From assembly GCA_002291955.1 (NCBI GenBank), contig DBBA01000250.1, positions 1 through 28,510 on the forward strand: 28,510 nucleotides of DNA, in the 5' to 3' direction. The notes beneath the pieces were generated by a model, which was not told the DNA's origin, did not search any database, and worked only from the letters and a program-made list of their open reading frames with translations. Origin of the DNA: Rhodobacteraceae bacterium UBA996 (GTDB lineage: Bacteria; Pseudomonadota; Alphaproteobacteria; Rhodobacterales; Rhodobacteraceae). The first letter of the stretch is position 1. Each line of letters opens with the position of its first letter. Of the stretch, positions 1 through 6,994 are shown piece by piece. A program made the translations under genes and the position numbers.

Positions 1-18
1 ACGGCCCTCACCAGAGGC

Positions 19-288
19 TTACACCGGCATCACGAGCCAGCCGTCTTCATCCTGATGCGGAACATGCAGGAAGCCGGTCTTGAGGGTCGCCATGAAGGCG
101 CGTTCGAAGGCGAGGCGCATCGCGTCCACATACTCCCGCGAGCGGTCCATCGGCTGGCAAACCGTGCACTGCTTCGAGATTGCCCAGCGCGGCGCGACGT
201 GACCACGTTCGCAAGGGGTGCCTGTGAAGTAGATCGAAAGGCCGCGGGCCTTGGCCTCGGTTGAGGTCTTTGCGTACTCTGCGGTCAT
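19..288 (-). CDS. Small zinc-binding protein of the integrative element (HNH/endonuclease VII-associated type)
   Basis: An 89-residue protein with a likely zinc site formed by C26, H30, C41 and C44 (C-x3-H-x10-C-x2-C). The stretch around 'YFTGTPCERGHVAPR' resembles a short module often found in phage and island proteins, sometimes fused to HNH or recombination endonuclease VII domains. No HNH catalytic motif follows here; the C-terminal half has no recognisable domain. Its ATG overlaps the stop of the upstream HTH gene in an ATGA arrangement, so the two are probably translationally coupled. It would be the third gene of an integrase-led transcript. The family resemblance is from memory. The function is unknown; DNA binding is only an inference from the zinc motif. 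Confidence 0.6.
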   Translation of the reverse strand: MTAEYAKTSTEAKARGLSIYFTGTPCERGHVAPRWAISKQCTVCQPMDRSREYVDAMRLAFERAFMATLKTGFLHVPHQDEDGWLVMPV

Positions 289-521
289 GCCCGGTGCTCC
301 TTGAGGAAAGCAACGAGGTCGTCCCGCAGATAGCGAACGATCCGCTCATTCGGCTGCGAGTACTTGGGGCCGATGGCGTCCTTGCGCCAGCGGTAGAGGG
401 TTTCCGTCGTGACGCAGAGGAAGTCAGCCGCCTCGGAAGGGGTCATGACTTCCGGGGCGTTCGCGCGCAAGACGACGGCGCGCAAGTCAGCAAGCTGCTG
501 ACCAAGGTCAAGTGTGGGCAT
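285..521 (-). CDS. Excisionase-like helix-turn-helix DNA-binding protein
   Basis: A 78-residue protein whose second half is a winged HTH of the MerR/excisionase type (HTH_17-like): 'MTPSEAADFLCVTTETLYRW' at about residues 26-45, followed by a basic wing and 'YLRDDLVAFL'. Proteins of this kind act as recombination directionality factors or as small repressors of integrative elements. The ATG at 521 was chosen because a GAGG Shine-Dalgarno lies 8 bases upstream and the HTH is complete; a GTG at 584 would add 21 residues with no support. It lies 119 bases downstream of the integrase on the same strand and overlaps the next small gene, which fits an int-xis module. Whether it is an excisionase or a repressor cannot be decided from sequence. 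Confidence 0.75.
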   Translation of the reverse strand: MPTLDLGQQLADLRAVVLRANAPEVMTPSEAADFLCVTTETLYRWRKDAIGPKYSQPNERIVRYLRDDLVAFLKEHRA

Positions 522-640
522 GGTGGAGTCCTCAACGGTGAGAGATTGGAAAGGTTGTCGCTCATGCGCGCCTTCCGCTTTCACCGCCCTCCGCAGAGTA
601 GCGTCACAGCCTTGGCACGGACTCCGTTGATGCTCAAAAA

Positions 641-1905
641 TTAGGCAGTCGCCCGCCCGATTTCAACAACATTCGTAGGTGTTACCTCACAACGCCGGTC
701 AATCACGGCGCTGATTTCGTTCGCAACCTTGCGCTGCCGTTCCACTGGCACGGTCGCATAGAAGCCGAGCGACTTCGCCTCGCCGCCGGTCAGATTCTGG
801 CCGCAAAGCCACCGGATCACCATCTCGCGCGTGTCCACGTCTTGGGTTGCCTCGTTCCACAGATGCCGAAGATCACCCTCAGCCGTGAGCGGCAGGCGGT
901 CCAGCGCGTCGAGCGGCCCCCGGATTCCGTCGATGCGACGGCAGGAAGCAAAGACCCAGTCGCAGTTGTCCATCTTGATCTCGTGCAGGCGCTTGAACGT
1001 CGACAAGGAGCGCGCGGACATGGCGATCAGGCGCTTGCCTTTCACCTTCTTGAGGCCGGTGGAAAGCAACATCGTGCCAGCCGTGAGGTCGATGTCCGCC
1101 CACGTCAGGTTGCGCAACATGCGACCGCGCATCCCCGTATGCCAGCGCAACATCCCAGCCAGCCGGATCGTCTCGTTCTCGACCCCTTCGATCTCGGCCC
1201 AGCGATCCGCCCATTCGACCGACGTGTCGAGCGTCACCTTGCCTTCCCGGTCCTTGTCCTTGCGGTCGCGCATGATCGGCATCTTCTTCATCGCGGGCCA
1301 GCGGAAGGGCATGTGCTCGATGTTCAGTGCGCTGAGCGCTTGGGTCCGGGCATAGGAGAGGGCAATATGCAGCTTGTGCGCGGCGAACGGGGCCGACTTC
1401 GTCAAGGCATCAAGCCGACGCTGAATCTCGCCGTGGTCGATCTCGTCAACGCGCGTTTCGAGCAGGCCGTCCAGCTTTCGCTCAAGAACCGACCGATAGT
1501 TCTGGACCGTTTCCTCGGCCCGTGGCCCGCCGAACGCATCGTCCAACCCAAGGCGTGAAGCAGCCTCCAACTCGAACGCTTCGCGCAACGTCGGGGGCAC
1601 GGCCTTTGACGCGGCCTCGGCCTCGCGCTCCTGCCGCGTTTTGACGGCACCCTCGTCAATGTCATGGGCGGTCTTGCCGACCTGCTTCTTCGCCCAAGCC
1701 GTGTGCTTGCCCTGCGCCGACCACTGGCCGAGTTTGACACGCCGAGTCTTCTGCGCCGTCGAGTCCCACTTGTTGACGTACCACGTCTTGACCCCACCCG
1801 CCGTCACGCAGAGTTGCAGGCCCTTGCATGTCGGGTCTGAAAACCAAGTCGTGCTGTCAGCCGACAAGGTCTTGAGATTGGTGTCCGTGACTTTATCTGA
1901 GGCAT
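641..1905 (-). CDS. int: Tyrosine-type site-specific integrase, probable N-terminal frameshift
   Basis: Integrase of a genomic island or prophage. It has an N-terminal DUF4102-like arm-binding domain ('TDTNLKTLSADSTTWF' onward), a central SAM-like core-binding domain, and a C-terminal catalytic domain. In the catalytic domain I see the box I Arg in 'TGMRGRMLRNLTWADID', a Lys in 'KKVKGKRL', the box II Arg in 'GDLRHLW' and the likely nucleophile Tyr in 'GFYATV'. The natural start appears to be the ATG at 1905, with GGAG 8 bases upstream, giving 'MPQIKS'. The frame must then shift around 1888-1891 to enter the conserved 'TDTNLKTL' frame: 1265 bases from ATG to stop is one short of a multiple of three. 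The conserved frame has no ATG before the tRNA remnant, only TTG codons without a Shine-Dalgarno. The gene is therefore mutated, mis-sequenced or rarely initiated. Box II His residues also deviate. Confidence 0.8.
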
Positions 1906-1941
1906 GATCGAGACTCCATGCAATGCCGGTGTCGTTGCAAG

Positions 1942-1956
1942 GTTCACGATACGTTC
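1942..1956 (-). promoter_or_regulatory. LexA (SOS) box upstream of integrase
   Basis: On the minus strand GAACGTATCGTGAAC fits GAAC-N7-GAAC exactly, the direct-repeat LexA operator established for alphaproteobacteria (the GTTC-N7-GTTC box of Rhodobacter). It ends 37 bases before the integrase ATG at 1905 and covers the predicted -10 hexamer, where a repressor would block RNA polymerase. Only eight bases are fixed, so a chance match is possible, but the placement is the expected one. Confidence 0.6.
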
Positions 1957-1975
1957 TAACCCGGATCAAACACAA
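1946..1975 (-). promoter_or_regulatory. Predicted integrase promoter
   Basis: On the minus strand, TTGTGT (1975-1970) and TATCGT (1951-1946) are separated by 18 bases. This is a reasonable sigma-70 promoter in a locally AT-richer stretch. The -10 lies inside the SOS box and the -35 touches the promoter-proximal 12-base repeat, so both LexA and integrase could occlude it. This is a motif-based prediction only. Confidence 0.4.
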
Positions 1976-2038
1976 CCGAGTGTTGGCGAAGCGCCTGATT
2001 TCATTGATGTTTGTTGGTGTAACCCCACCGAGTGTTGG
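1975..2038. repeat. Pair of 12-bp direct repeats, candidate integrase arm sites
   Basis: ACCGAGTGTTGG occurs at 1975-1986 and again, identically, at 2027-2038, 52 bases apart and between the attachment core and the integrase start. Direct repeats in this position are typical arm-type binding sites for the N-terminal domain of tyrosine integrases. The second copy is embedded in a perfect 6-bp hairpin, CCCACC (2024-2029) and GGTGGG (2037-2042), with a 7-base loop. The arm-site role is inferred from position. Confidence 0.5.
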
Positions 2039-2049
2039 TGGGATTCTCG

Positions 2050-2060
2050 CATTACGAATG
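2050..2060. other. Attachment-site core (att) of the integrative element in a tRNA anticodon loop
   Basis: On the minus strand CATTCGTAATG is the end of the recognisable tRNA sequence. Its arms CATT and AATG are inverted repeats flanking the CGT anticodon, the usual layout of a tyrosine-recombinase core with a roughly 7-bp crossover region in the anticodon loop. Left of 2050 (+ strand) the sequence no longer matches a tRNA 3' half. The partner att site would lie beyond the left edge of the window. Confidence 0.55.
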
Positions 2061-2089
2061 ACGTGCTCTACCAGCTGAGCTACACCGGC
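2050..2089 (-). tRNA. tRNA-Thr(CGT), 5' half only, split by the integrative element
   Basis: Reading the minus strand from 2089: acceptor strand GCCGGTG, TA, D arm GCTC-AGCTGGTA-GAGC, A26, anticodon 5' stem CGTCA, loop TTCGTAA with anticodon CGT, then TG. A normal tRNA-Thr(CGT) continues with TGACG to close the stem, then the variable loop and T arm. Here TG is followed by CGAGAATCCC and no T arm or 3' acceptor strand can be drawn. The gene is therefore truncated at the anticodon stem-loop. It lies 36 bases downstream of hemY on the same strand. ACG codons could still be read by tRNA-Thr(UGU) through wobble, which would make the loss tolerable; that is general knowledge, not seen here. Confidence 0.7.
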
Positions 2090-2125
2090 GCGCCGCATAG
2101 CACCGGGCCGGGGGGATGTGTAGCC

Positions 2126-3562
2126 CTAATTTGCGGCGGATCGGGATGCGGGCATCGGCACCACGTTGTCATCGGGGGCAGCGGCAGGGGCGCCCACGAT
2201 CATCGGCAGCATCCCGGCGGCGGTCGAGGTCATCACCTCGGCCTCCTTGGGGCGGCGCCAGGCCAGCGTGTCGAAGGCGTGGCAGTTGCCGCAGACCGGC
2301 ATCCAGTGCGCGTGCACCGTGCCGCAGTTGTCGCAGACCCACTGCGGCCCCCGCGATGCGCTGATTGCACGCGCCAGCCACGCGCGCACCACGGCATCGT
2401 CGCTGCCTTCGCCCCGCTCGATCGCAGCCATCACGGTCAGCGACCGCGTGGTGGGGTCGGTCGTCGCCAGATCGCCCAGCGCGCGGCGGGCGGCGGGGAA
2501 ATCCTCGGCCGCGATGAACAGTTCGGCCTTGAGCAGCTTCGTCTCGGGGTCGTCCGGGCGCAGGCTTGTCAGCGCCTCGAACCGCTTGAGGCGCGCGCGG
2601 GGGGTCTCGTCCGGCACGATCTCGGCAAAGGCGGCGGCGAGGTCGGGGTGGGGCGCGGCCTCCCACGCCTTGACCAGCACCCGCGTGGCATACTTGGGCC
2701 GCCCGTCGGTGACATAGGCCTGCGCCGCCATCACCGCGGCGGGGATCAGGTCGGGCGAGGCCTTGTTCGCCGCAATCGCGGCCTCGCGCGCCTCGATCGA
2801 CGCCCCATCGGCGACCACGCCCTTGGCTTCCGACAGCGCGAGCACGGCATCGCGGCGGCGGAATACATCCCGCGGCAGGCCGCCGTAGCGCAGCTTTGCA
2901 CCCAGCGTCGTGCGCGCGCCCTTCCAATCGCCCTGCTCCGCCTGAAGGCGCAGCAGGATGTCCTGCGTCTCCTCGTGCTTCGGCTTCAGGTCGAACGCCT
3001 TCTGCGCCAGCTTCAGCGCGGTTTCGTCGTCGCCCGCGGCCAGACGCTGGTGCATCAGCCCGCGGATGCCGACGAAGCGTGTCCGGTCGTCCTGCAACAG
3101 CCGCTTGAACGCCTCCTCGGCCTTGTCGCGGTCGCCCGCCATCTGCGCGGCCTGCGCCGCGATCAGCGTGGTCAGTTCCGGGCGTTGCAGATAACCCTCG
3201 GCCTTCTGTGCCTTGGCCAGCGCCTGCCGCCCCTCGCCACTGGCCAGCGCCATCAGGCTGTCGGTCAGCGCCTCGTAGCCCTTGCGCTCGCGGTTGCGGC
3301 TGAACCAGCGGCTGATGGCGGTCTCGTCCCCCGACAGGAACTTGAGCGTCGCCACGCCCAGACTGGCGAGCTTCAGGAGCCCCCATAGCGCCACGATCAG
3401 CACCGCCAGCGCGATGGCGGCCTGCAAGGGGCGCAGGTTGAACTCGACACCGGCGAAGGCGATGCGCACCCCGCCCTCGGCCTCCATCAGCCAGCCGGCG
3501 CCCAGGGCCAGGGCCGCGATGGCGACAACGAACAGGGTGATCTTCGTGACGGACCAGAACAT
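2126..3562 (-). CDS. hemY: HemY-type inner-membrane TPR protein
   Basis: A 478-residue protein of the HemY family linked to haem biosynthesis genes. Two hydrophobic segments (about residues 6-25 and 45-65) form a membrane hairpin, with 'GWLMEAEGGVRIAFAGVEF' between them. A long helical TPR-like region follows to about residue 400. The C-terminus carries CDNC (C410, C413) and CGNC (C424, C427), a rubredoxin-like zinc knuckle, then a disordered Ala/Pro tail. The start ATG is preceded by AGGAGGG that overlaps the stop of the Mic60 gene. It is the last gene of the hemD-Mic60-hemY block, a conserved alphaproteobacterial arrangement. This HemY is not the protoporphyrinogen oxidase that shares the symbol; its precise biochemical role is unsettled. 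Confidence 0.85.
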   Translation of the reverse strand: MFWSVTKITLFVVAIAALALGAGWLMEAEGGVRIAFAGVEFNLRPLQAAIALAVLIVALWGLLKLASLGVATLKFLSGDETAISRWFSRNRERKGYEALTDSLMALASGEGRQALAKAQKAEGYLQRPELTTLIAAQAAQMAGDRDKAEEAFKRLLQDDRTRFVGIRGLMHQRLAAGDDETALKLAQKAFDLKPKHEETQDILLRLQAEQGDWKGARTTLGAKLRYGGLPRDVFRRRDAVLALSEAKGVVADGASIEAREAAIAANKASPDLIPAAVMAAQAYVTDGRPKYATRVLVKAWEAAPHPDLAAAFAEIVPDETPRARLKRFEALTSLRPDDPETKLLKAELFIAAEDFPAARRALGDLATTDPTTRSLTVMAAIERGEGSDDAVVRAWLARAISASRGPQWVCDNCGTVHAHWMPVCGNCHAFDTLAWRRPKEAEVMTSTAAGMLPMIVGAPAAAPDDNVVPMPASRSAAN

Positions 3563-3571
3563 GTCGCCCTC

Positions 3572-4948
3572 CTAGCTGCTGCCGTATCCGGCAAGGGCTT
3601 CCAGTGCAGCGCGGCGGGTCTGGGCGAGGTCGGCCCAGCCCTGCATGGTGTCCCGGCCCGGGTCGGGCAGGGTCGCGACCAGATCCAGCGCCGCGGCCAG
3701 ATCGCCCGCCGCCAGCGCGGCCTCGGCCCGCGACAGGATGGCGTCGGCATCCTCGCCGGCCTGCGGGGTCAGCGACCGCACACCCGACTGGATGCGCATG
3801 AACGCCTCGATCCGGCCGATCTCGCCCGCTGCGGCCTGGGCGCGCAGGGTCGCTTCCAGCGCTGCGCGGGCGGCATCCGGGAACGCCTCGCGCAGGGCGG
3901 CCAAGGACGGGATCCCGTCACCGGCCCGCGCCACCAGGGCATCGGGCGGAGCGGTGCCGACCAGATCGGCCAGCGCCGCCAGCGGCGCGCCATAGGGTGT
4001 TCCGGCGTCCAGCGCCGCGCGCAGGTCGGCCACGGCGGTAGCGAGGCGGCTGGCGCGGACCTCGGCCGCCGCAGCGGCGCGGGCGGCTTCCAGCGCAGCG
4101 CGCTCGTCCTCGATGGCGGTCAGCGTCGCCCGCAACTCGGCCTCGAGCGCGGACAGACGTTCGTCCGCCTGCACGGCCAGCGCCGTGCGATCCTGTTCGA
4201 CCCGCGCGATCCCGTCCGCCGCTTCCTGCCGAAGGGCGGCGATCTGTGCCTCGACGGCCGCCTGCGCCTGTTCCGACAGCGCGACCGTCACCTGCGGCCG
4301 ATCCTCGAGTGCGGTCAGCCGTTCACCCAGCGCCACCGTCTCGGACGACAGCACCTGCGCTTCTGCGGCCATCGCATTGAGGTCCGCCGCCACATCGGCT
4401 GCCGCTGCCGCCTGCGCCGCTTCGACCGCATCCAGCCGGGCGCGGGCCGCCGCATCCTCGACCGGCCGGGCAGTCAGGCCCTCAACCTCGGTCGCCAGCG
4501 CGTCGATCCGGGCCGACAGCGCCGGATCTGGCGGCCGCGGCAGCACATCGGTCCAGGCCGCCGCATAGCCAAGGGCCGCCGCCACCACCCCACCCAGAAC
4601 CATCGGAACGAAGGACGGGCGGGAAACGGGTGCGGGTCCTGGGGTGACCACGGGCGAAGGGCTGACCGCTGCGGCAGGCACGACCGGGTCAGGCGCAACG
4701 CTGTCGGTGCCGGTGTCCTGCGCGAGCTCGGGCAATTCGGTGGCCTCCGGAACCACCTCGGCATCCGGAATGGCCGGATCGTCGGCCCTGCCAACGGGAC
4801 CAGGCGCGGGATCGGGCGATGCTTCGGGCGCAGCGGGGGCCGCTGCCTCGTCCGGCGATGCTGCGGGCGGTGTCGCCTCTGCCGCCTCGGTCAGCGACTC
4901 TTCGTCCGGATTGTCGCGCTTGCCGCCTGACCGTGTGGATCGTGCCAC
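3572..4948 (-). CDS. Mitofilin/Mic60 family inner-membrane protein
   Basis: A 458-residue alphaproteobacterial relative of mitochondrial Mic60, the membrane-shaping protein of cristae and, by extension, of bacterial intracytoplasmic membranes. Layout: an acidic, Ala/Pro-rich disordered N-terminus; one transmembrane helix at about residues 113-132 ('FVPMVLGGVVAAALGYAAAW'); a long Ala-rich coiled coil to about 325; and a C-terminal mitofilin domain ending '...RRAALEALAGYGSS'. I chose the GTG at 4948 because GGGAGG lies just upstream; an in-frame ATG at 4999 would add 17 residues. It sits between hemD and hemY, the known genomic home of bacterial Mic60. The low-complexity middle makes residue-level homology weak; the assignment rests on architecture and neighbourhood. 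Confidence 0.8.
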   Translation of the reverse strand: MARSTRSGGKRDNPDEESLTEAAEATPPAASPDEAAAPAAPEASPDPAPGPVGRADDPAIPDAEVVPEATELPELAQDTGTDSVAPDPVVPAAAVSPSPVVTPGPAPVSRPSFVPMVLGGVVAAALGYAAAWTDVLPRPPDPALSARIDALATEVEGLTARPVEDAAARARLDAVEAAQAAAAADVAADLNAMAAEAQVLSSETVALGERLTALEDRPQVTVALSEQAQAAVEAQIAALRQEAADGIARVEQDRTALAVQADERLSALEAELRATLTAIEDERAALEAARAAAAAEVRASRLATAVADLRAALDAGTPYGAPLAALADLVGTAPPDALVARAGDGIPSLAALREAFPDAARAALEATLRAQAAAGEIGRIEAFMRIQSGVRSLTPQAGEDADAILSRAEAALAAGDLAAALDLVATLPDPGRDTMQGWADLAQTRRAALEALAGYGSS

Positions 4949-5016
4949 GGGCACCTCCCATGGGGGCGGACCAACCCACCCCCGAATCTGCTTCATCACC
5001 CGCGCGCCGATTCAGC

Positions 5017-5754
5017 CTAGCTTTCCGGCTCGCCCGCCTCAACCCGCAGCGCTGCCACGATCGCGCGTTCCATCGCCGCGCCGTCGGGCGTCGGGACCAC
5101 GGTCGTGGCATGCGGCGGCGGACCCGACCAGCCTGCGGCCGTCGCACTGCTCATCGCGATCAGGTGGACGCGCGCCGACAGACCGGTAAGGGCCGCGGCC
5201 AGCCGCTCGGCCGACAGGGGCGAGAAGGCCGGTGCGACCACATCCGTCGCGGCAGTCAGTCGCGCCTGTGCCTCGCGGTCCAGCGGCACGGGAACCTGCC
5301 GATACACCACCAGCGAAACCGTGTCTGTTCCAGCACGACGCAGCCGATCCGCAAGGTCGCCCCGCGTATCCGCCCCGCACAGGTGCAACAATGGGCCCGG
5401 CACGCGCTGGCGCGAGATCATGGCCACCAGATCGTCCGCCGTGCCCCCGGCCGACTCCGCATCCATGCCTGCCGCTGCGGCGACCTCGGCCGTGCGGTCG
5501 CCCACGCACCAGGCCCGCCGCCAGCGCAGGTCACGGTCCGCCGTCGCGTGGCGCACCCCCTCGGCCGAGGTGAAGATCAGCCCGGCCCAGTCCGCGGGTG
5601 ACCAGTCGGCCCCGCTGGGTTCCGTTTCCATCAGGGGCGCCACCAGGATGCGCGACGGGTCCACGCCCGCGCGCTGCAGGCGGGCGGCCGTCGCCTGTGA
5701 CGCGGCCCGGGGGCGCGTCAGCAGCACAAGGGGGGCTGGCATTGCCGGGGGCAT
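5017..5754 (-). CDS. hemD: Uroporphyrinogen-III synthase
   Basis: A 245-residue protein of normal HemD length. HemD closes hydroxymethylbilane with inversion of ring D to give uroporphyrinogen III, the branch point to haem, sirohaem, cobalamin and bacteriochlorophyll. HemD sequences are very divergent; recognisable pieces are the N-terminal 'LVLLTRPRAAS', 'IFTSAEGVRHA' in the first domain, 'VVYRQVPVP' at the inter-domain linker and 'AFSPLSAERLAAAL'. The start is uncertain by four residues (ATG at 5754 or 5742), with no clear Shine-Dalgarno for either. It heads the hemD-Mic60-hemY block and is divergent from tsaD across 38 bases. A 68-base gap separates it from the Mic60 gene. Confidence 0.85.
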   Translation of the reverse strand: MPPAMPAPLVLLTRPRAASQATAARLQRAGVDPSRILVAPLMETEPSGADWSPADWAGLIFTSAEGVRHATADRDLRWRRAWCVGDRTAEVAAAAGMDAESAGGTADDLVAMISRQRVPGPLLHLCGADTRGDLADRLRRAGTDTVSLVVYRQVPVPLDREAQARLTAATDVVAPAFSPLSAERLAAALTGLSARVHLIAMSSATAAGWSGPPPHATTVVPTPDGAAMERAIVAALRVEAGEPES

Positions 5755-5792
5755 GGGGCGGTGTTACCCCGCTGGTCGGAAGCGGGGCAAGC

Positions 5793-6890
5793 ATGACGGC
5801 GGCAGTCACCACCATCCTGGGCATCGAATCGAGCTGCGACGATACCGCCGCGGCCGTGGTCCGGGCGCAGGGCGACACCGGCACGATCCTGTCCAGCGTC
5901 GTGCTCGGTCAGGCCGACCTGCACGCGGCCTTTGGCGGCGTGGTCCCCGAAATCGCCGCCCGCGCGCATGTCGAAAAGCTCGATCATGCGGTCGAGGCCG
6001 CGCTGGCGCAGGCGGGTGTCGGCCTGTCCGGGATCGACGCCATTGCGGTGACATCCGGGCCGGGCCTGATCGGAGGAGTGCTGTCGGGCGTGATGCTGGC
6101 GCGCGGACTGGCCGCCGCGACGGGCAAGCCCCTGCTGGGCGTCAACCATCTGGCCGGGCATGCCCTGACACCCCGGCTGACCGACGGGCTGGCCTTTCCC
6201 TATCTGATGCTGCTGGTGTCGGGCGGGCACTGCCAGTTCCTGATCGCCCATGCCGCCGACCGGTTCGAACGGCTGGGCGGCACCATCGACGACGCTCCGG
6301 GCGAAGCGTTCGACAAGGTGGCGAAGCTGCTGGGCCTGCCCCAGCCGGGCGGTCCGCCGGTCGAAGCGGAAGCCCTGCACGGCGACCCGTCCCGTTTCGA
6401 CTTTCCCCGCCCGCTGCTGGACCGGCCGGGCTGCGACCTGTCGTTCTCGGGCCTGAAGACCGCGGTTCTGCGGGAACGCGACGCACTGGTGGCGGTGCAA
6501 GGCGGCTTGACGGTGCAGGACCGGGCCGACCTGTGCGCGGCGTTCCAGGCCGCCGTCGCGGCGGTGCTGGCCGAGAAGTCGCGGCGCGCCGTGCGTGTCT
6601 ATTCCGGCCTGAATCCGGCTGCGCCTGCGTTTGCGGTCGCAGGCGGCGTGGCCGCGAACACCGTGCTGCGGACAGCCTTGCGCGCCGTCGCCGACAGCGA
6701 GGGGACGGCCTTTGTCGCGCCACCCCTGCGCCTGTGCACCGACAATGCCGCTATGATCGCCTGGGCGGGGTACGAACGGATGCGCCTTGGTCCGACTGAC
6801 GACCGCACGCTGACCCCCCGCTCGCGCTGGCCGCTGGACGAGGACGCGGCACCGATGCTGGGCGCCGGGCGGCGCGGGGCCAAGGCATGA
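5793..6890 (+). CDS. tsaD: tRNA N6-threonylcarbamoyladenosine transferase TsaD
   Basis: A 365-residue Kae1/TsaD ATPase-fold protein that, with TsaB and TsaE, transfers threonylcarbamoyl to A37 of ANN-decoding tRNAs (t6A). It has the N-terminal signature 'ILGIESSCDDTAAAVV', the metal-binding HxxxH at H119 and H123 in 'GVNHLAGHALTPRL', the nucleotide-binding 'LLVSGGHCQF', 'DDAPGEAFDKVAKLL', and a C-terminal 'CTDNAAMIAWAG'. I start it at 5793, where the conserved N-terminus begins; an in-frame upstream ATG would add 65 unconserved residues running through hemD. The leader holds a small hairpin (CCCCGC 5767-5772 with GCGGGG 5782-5787). tsaE lies about 11 kb away in the same window. Confidence 0.95.
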   Translation: MTAAVTTILGIESSCDDTAAAVVRAQGDTGTILSSVVLGQADLHAAFGGVVPEIAARAHVEKLDHAVEAALAQAGVGLSGIDAIAVTSGPGLIGGVLSGVMLARGLAAATGKPLLGVNHLAGHALTPRLTDGLAFPYLMLLVSGGHCQFLIAHAADRFERLGGTIDDAPGEAFDKVAKLLGLPQPGGPPVEAEALHGDPSRFDFPRPLLDRPGCDLSFSGLKTAVLRERDALVAVQGGLTVQDRADLCAAFQAAVAAVLAEKSRRAVRVYSGLNPAAPAFAVAGGVAANTVLRTALRAVADSEGTAFVAPPLRLCTDNAAMIAWAGYERMRLGPTDDRTLTPRSRWPLDEDAAPMLGAGRRGAKA

Positions 6891-6994
6891 CCCTTGCTCA
6901 CGCTCTGATCCCGGGCCGGGCCGACATGGGACAGACGATGGAGGCCGTGGTCACGCGGCCGTTCCGTCACGGAAAAGGGCTGGAGACGCAGATC

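Noticed and set aside
1906..2098. Extending the integrase start to the ATG at 2098
   Set aside because: The extra N-terminus is the translation of the tRNA ('AGVAQLVEHVIRN'), a well-known artefact, and the extension crosses the attachment core.
1904..3388. A 494-codon plus-strand open frame across the att site and hemY
   Set aside because: It runs antisense to hemY and through the tRNA remnant, with His/Arg/Gly-rich low-complexity translation typical of a high-GC shadow frame. hemY has clear family features and a Shine-Dalgarno.
6887..6994. A 36-residue N-terminal extension of the EVE-domain gene, or a remnant of a lost gene starting at the tsaD ATGA
   Set aside because: The extension has no resemblance to EVE proteins, and the real start has its own Shine-Dalgarno. 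The 104-base spacer shows no recognisable remnant of another gene.
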